From the NCBI GenBank assembly GCA_946965045.2, contig OX337229.1, positions 4,154,001-4,218,000 of the forward strand: a stretch of DNA of 64,000 nucleotides. Direction: 5' to 3'. Every line of letters begins with the position of its first letter. Within the stretch, counting starts at the first letter, position 1. This stretch comes from Epithemia pelagica (lineage: Eukaryota > Bacillariophyta > Bacillariophyceae > Surirellales > Surirellaceae). A model generated the notes under the pieces. It saw nothing but the letters and a program-made list of their open reading frames with translations. It was not told the origin of the DNA and made no database searches. Position numbers and translations under genes: made by a program. Below are positions 63,573 to 64,000 of this stretch, piece by piece.

Positions 63573-63938
63573 ATGGAAAAACGGAACAATCGACCATCAA
63601 GAAGACAAAAAACCTCACATCACTCAAAGTCACCGTCTAAAATTGATAGCCCTAATGATCACATGATCAATAGCATTAGTTCGCAATCTCTTTCCTCCCG
63701 GCCACTGGAAATTAATGGAGATATAATTGATCCTTTAGACTTAGCGGCTGATGAGCATTTAAACCGAAATGTCTCAACTCTCGACAGTGTAATGTGCAAT
63801 GTCAGGGTGAATTTAGGTCCTGTAAGCATCGTTCATGCACCAGCTGTTGGTCAGGAACTTTTCCATATCACCAACATGGTTCCAGTCCTGTTAGACAAGA
63901 GCTACCATTTTCGAAAGGTCTTTTGGTGGAGATGGTAG
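63573..63938 (+). CDS. Hypothetical protein, 5' part, probably continues beyond the window
   Basis: From ATG 63573 a frame of 121 codons begins MEKRNNRPSRRQKTSHHSKS, a basic nuclear-type N-terminus. It continues through an acidic stretch (PLDLAADEHLNR) into a beta-like segment (VNLGPVSIVHAPAVGQELFH). It ends in TAG at 63936-63938, but the last codons (FRKVFWWRW) follow AAAGGTCT, a possible splice donor, so the real gene may continue past the window. No family recognised. Confidence 0.4.
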   Translation: MEKRNNRPSRRQKTSHHSKSPSKIDSPNDHMINSISSQSLSSRPLEINGDIIDPLDLAADEHLNRNVSTLDSVMCNVRVNLGPVSIVHAPAVGQELFHITNMVPVLLDKSYHFRKVFWWRW

Positions 63939-64000
63939 TCCTTGTAAATCAATTCGGGAGGCACTCCGAACCGACTAAAAATCTTGACCGAGAACTGACG

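Overview
The window looks like nuclear DNA of a eukaryotic alga, most likely a pennate diatom or a close stramenopile relative. I cannot name the species. The reasons are short GT-AG introns (65 to 346 nt) with GTAAGT/GTATGT-type donors, compact genes on both strands, a metacaspase with the p10 part before p20 (the type III order known from algae with secondary plastids), mitochondrial proteins with N-terminal extensions, and a varied load of eukaryotic DNA transposons. No rRNA, tRNA or CRISPR was recognised.

Layout. 0.8-5.5 kb: a membrane-anchored methyltransferase, an EF-hand membrane protein and an unknown F-box-like protein. 5.9-12.8 kb: a 6.84-kb DNA transposon with 33-bp terminal inverted repeats and a 5-bp target duplication. 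It carries a DDE transposase (one internal stop), a SET-domain protein, a two-exon basic repeat protein and an unknown 179-residue protein. 14.2-16.1 kb: a protein kinase. 16.9-21.7 kb: a transposon graveyard with two abutting elements, the first Harbinger-like, plus a hAT remnant and a possible reverse-transcriptase remnant.

21.8-45.3 kb is a gene-dense core: an unknown basic protein; a Qa-SNARE ending in a CaaX box; mitochondrial ribosomal protein mL43; a type III metacaspase, also ending in a CaaX-like box; propionyl-CoA carboxylase beta; an EF-hand adenylate kinase; mL54; a DNMT2-type methyltransferase; and a 3,231-residue protein with a beta-propeller-like region and a LamG-like domain. 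Carboxylase beta, the two ribosomal proteins, and probably the adenylate kinase and Nudix protein point to mitochondria. The genes do not form one pathway.

45.3-60.2 kb is again repeat-rich: two inverted-repeat elements side by side (the second contains a near-identical copy of the 17-kb MITE), a MULE transposase broken by two in-frame stops, and a 5.0-kb array of 28 near-identical 179-bp units with a five-unit higher-order pattern. 60.2-64 kb returns to ordinary genes: a BCCIP/BCP1-family protein, a NUDT6-like Nudix hydrolase and the start of an unknown gene.

The best candidates for something undescribed are the transposon with SET-domain cargo, the apparently prenylated SNARE and metacaspase, and the satellite array that may sit inside a decayed gene. 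Splice junctions were read from sequence and frame continuity only; no transcripts or database searches were available.
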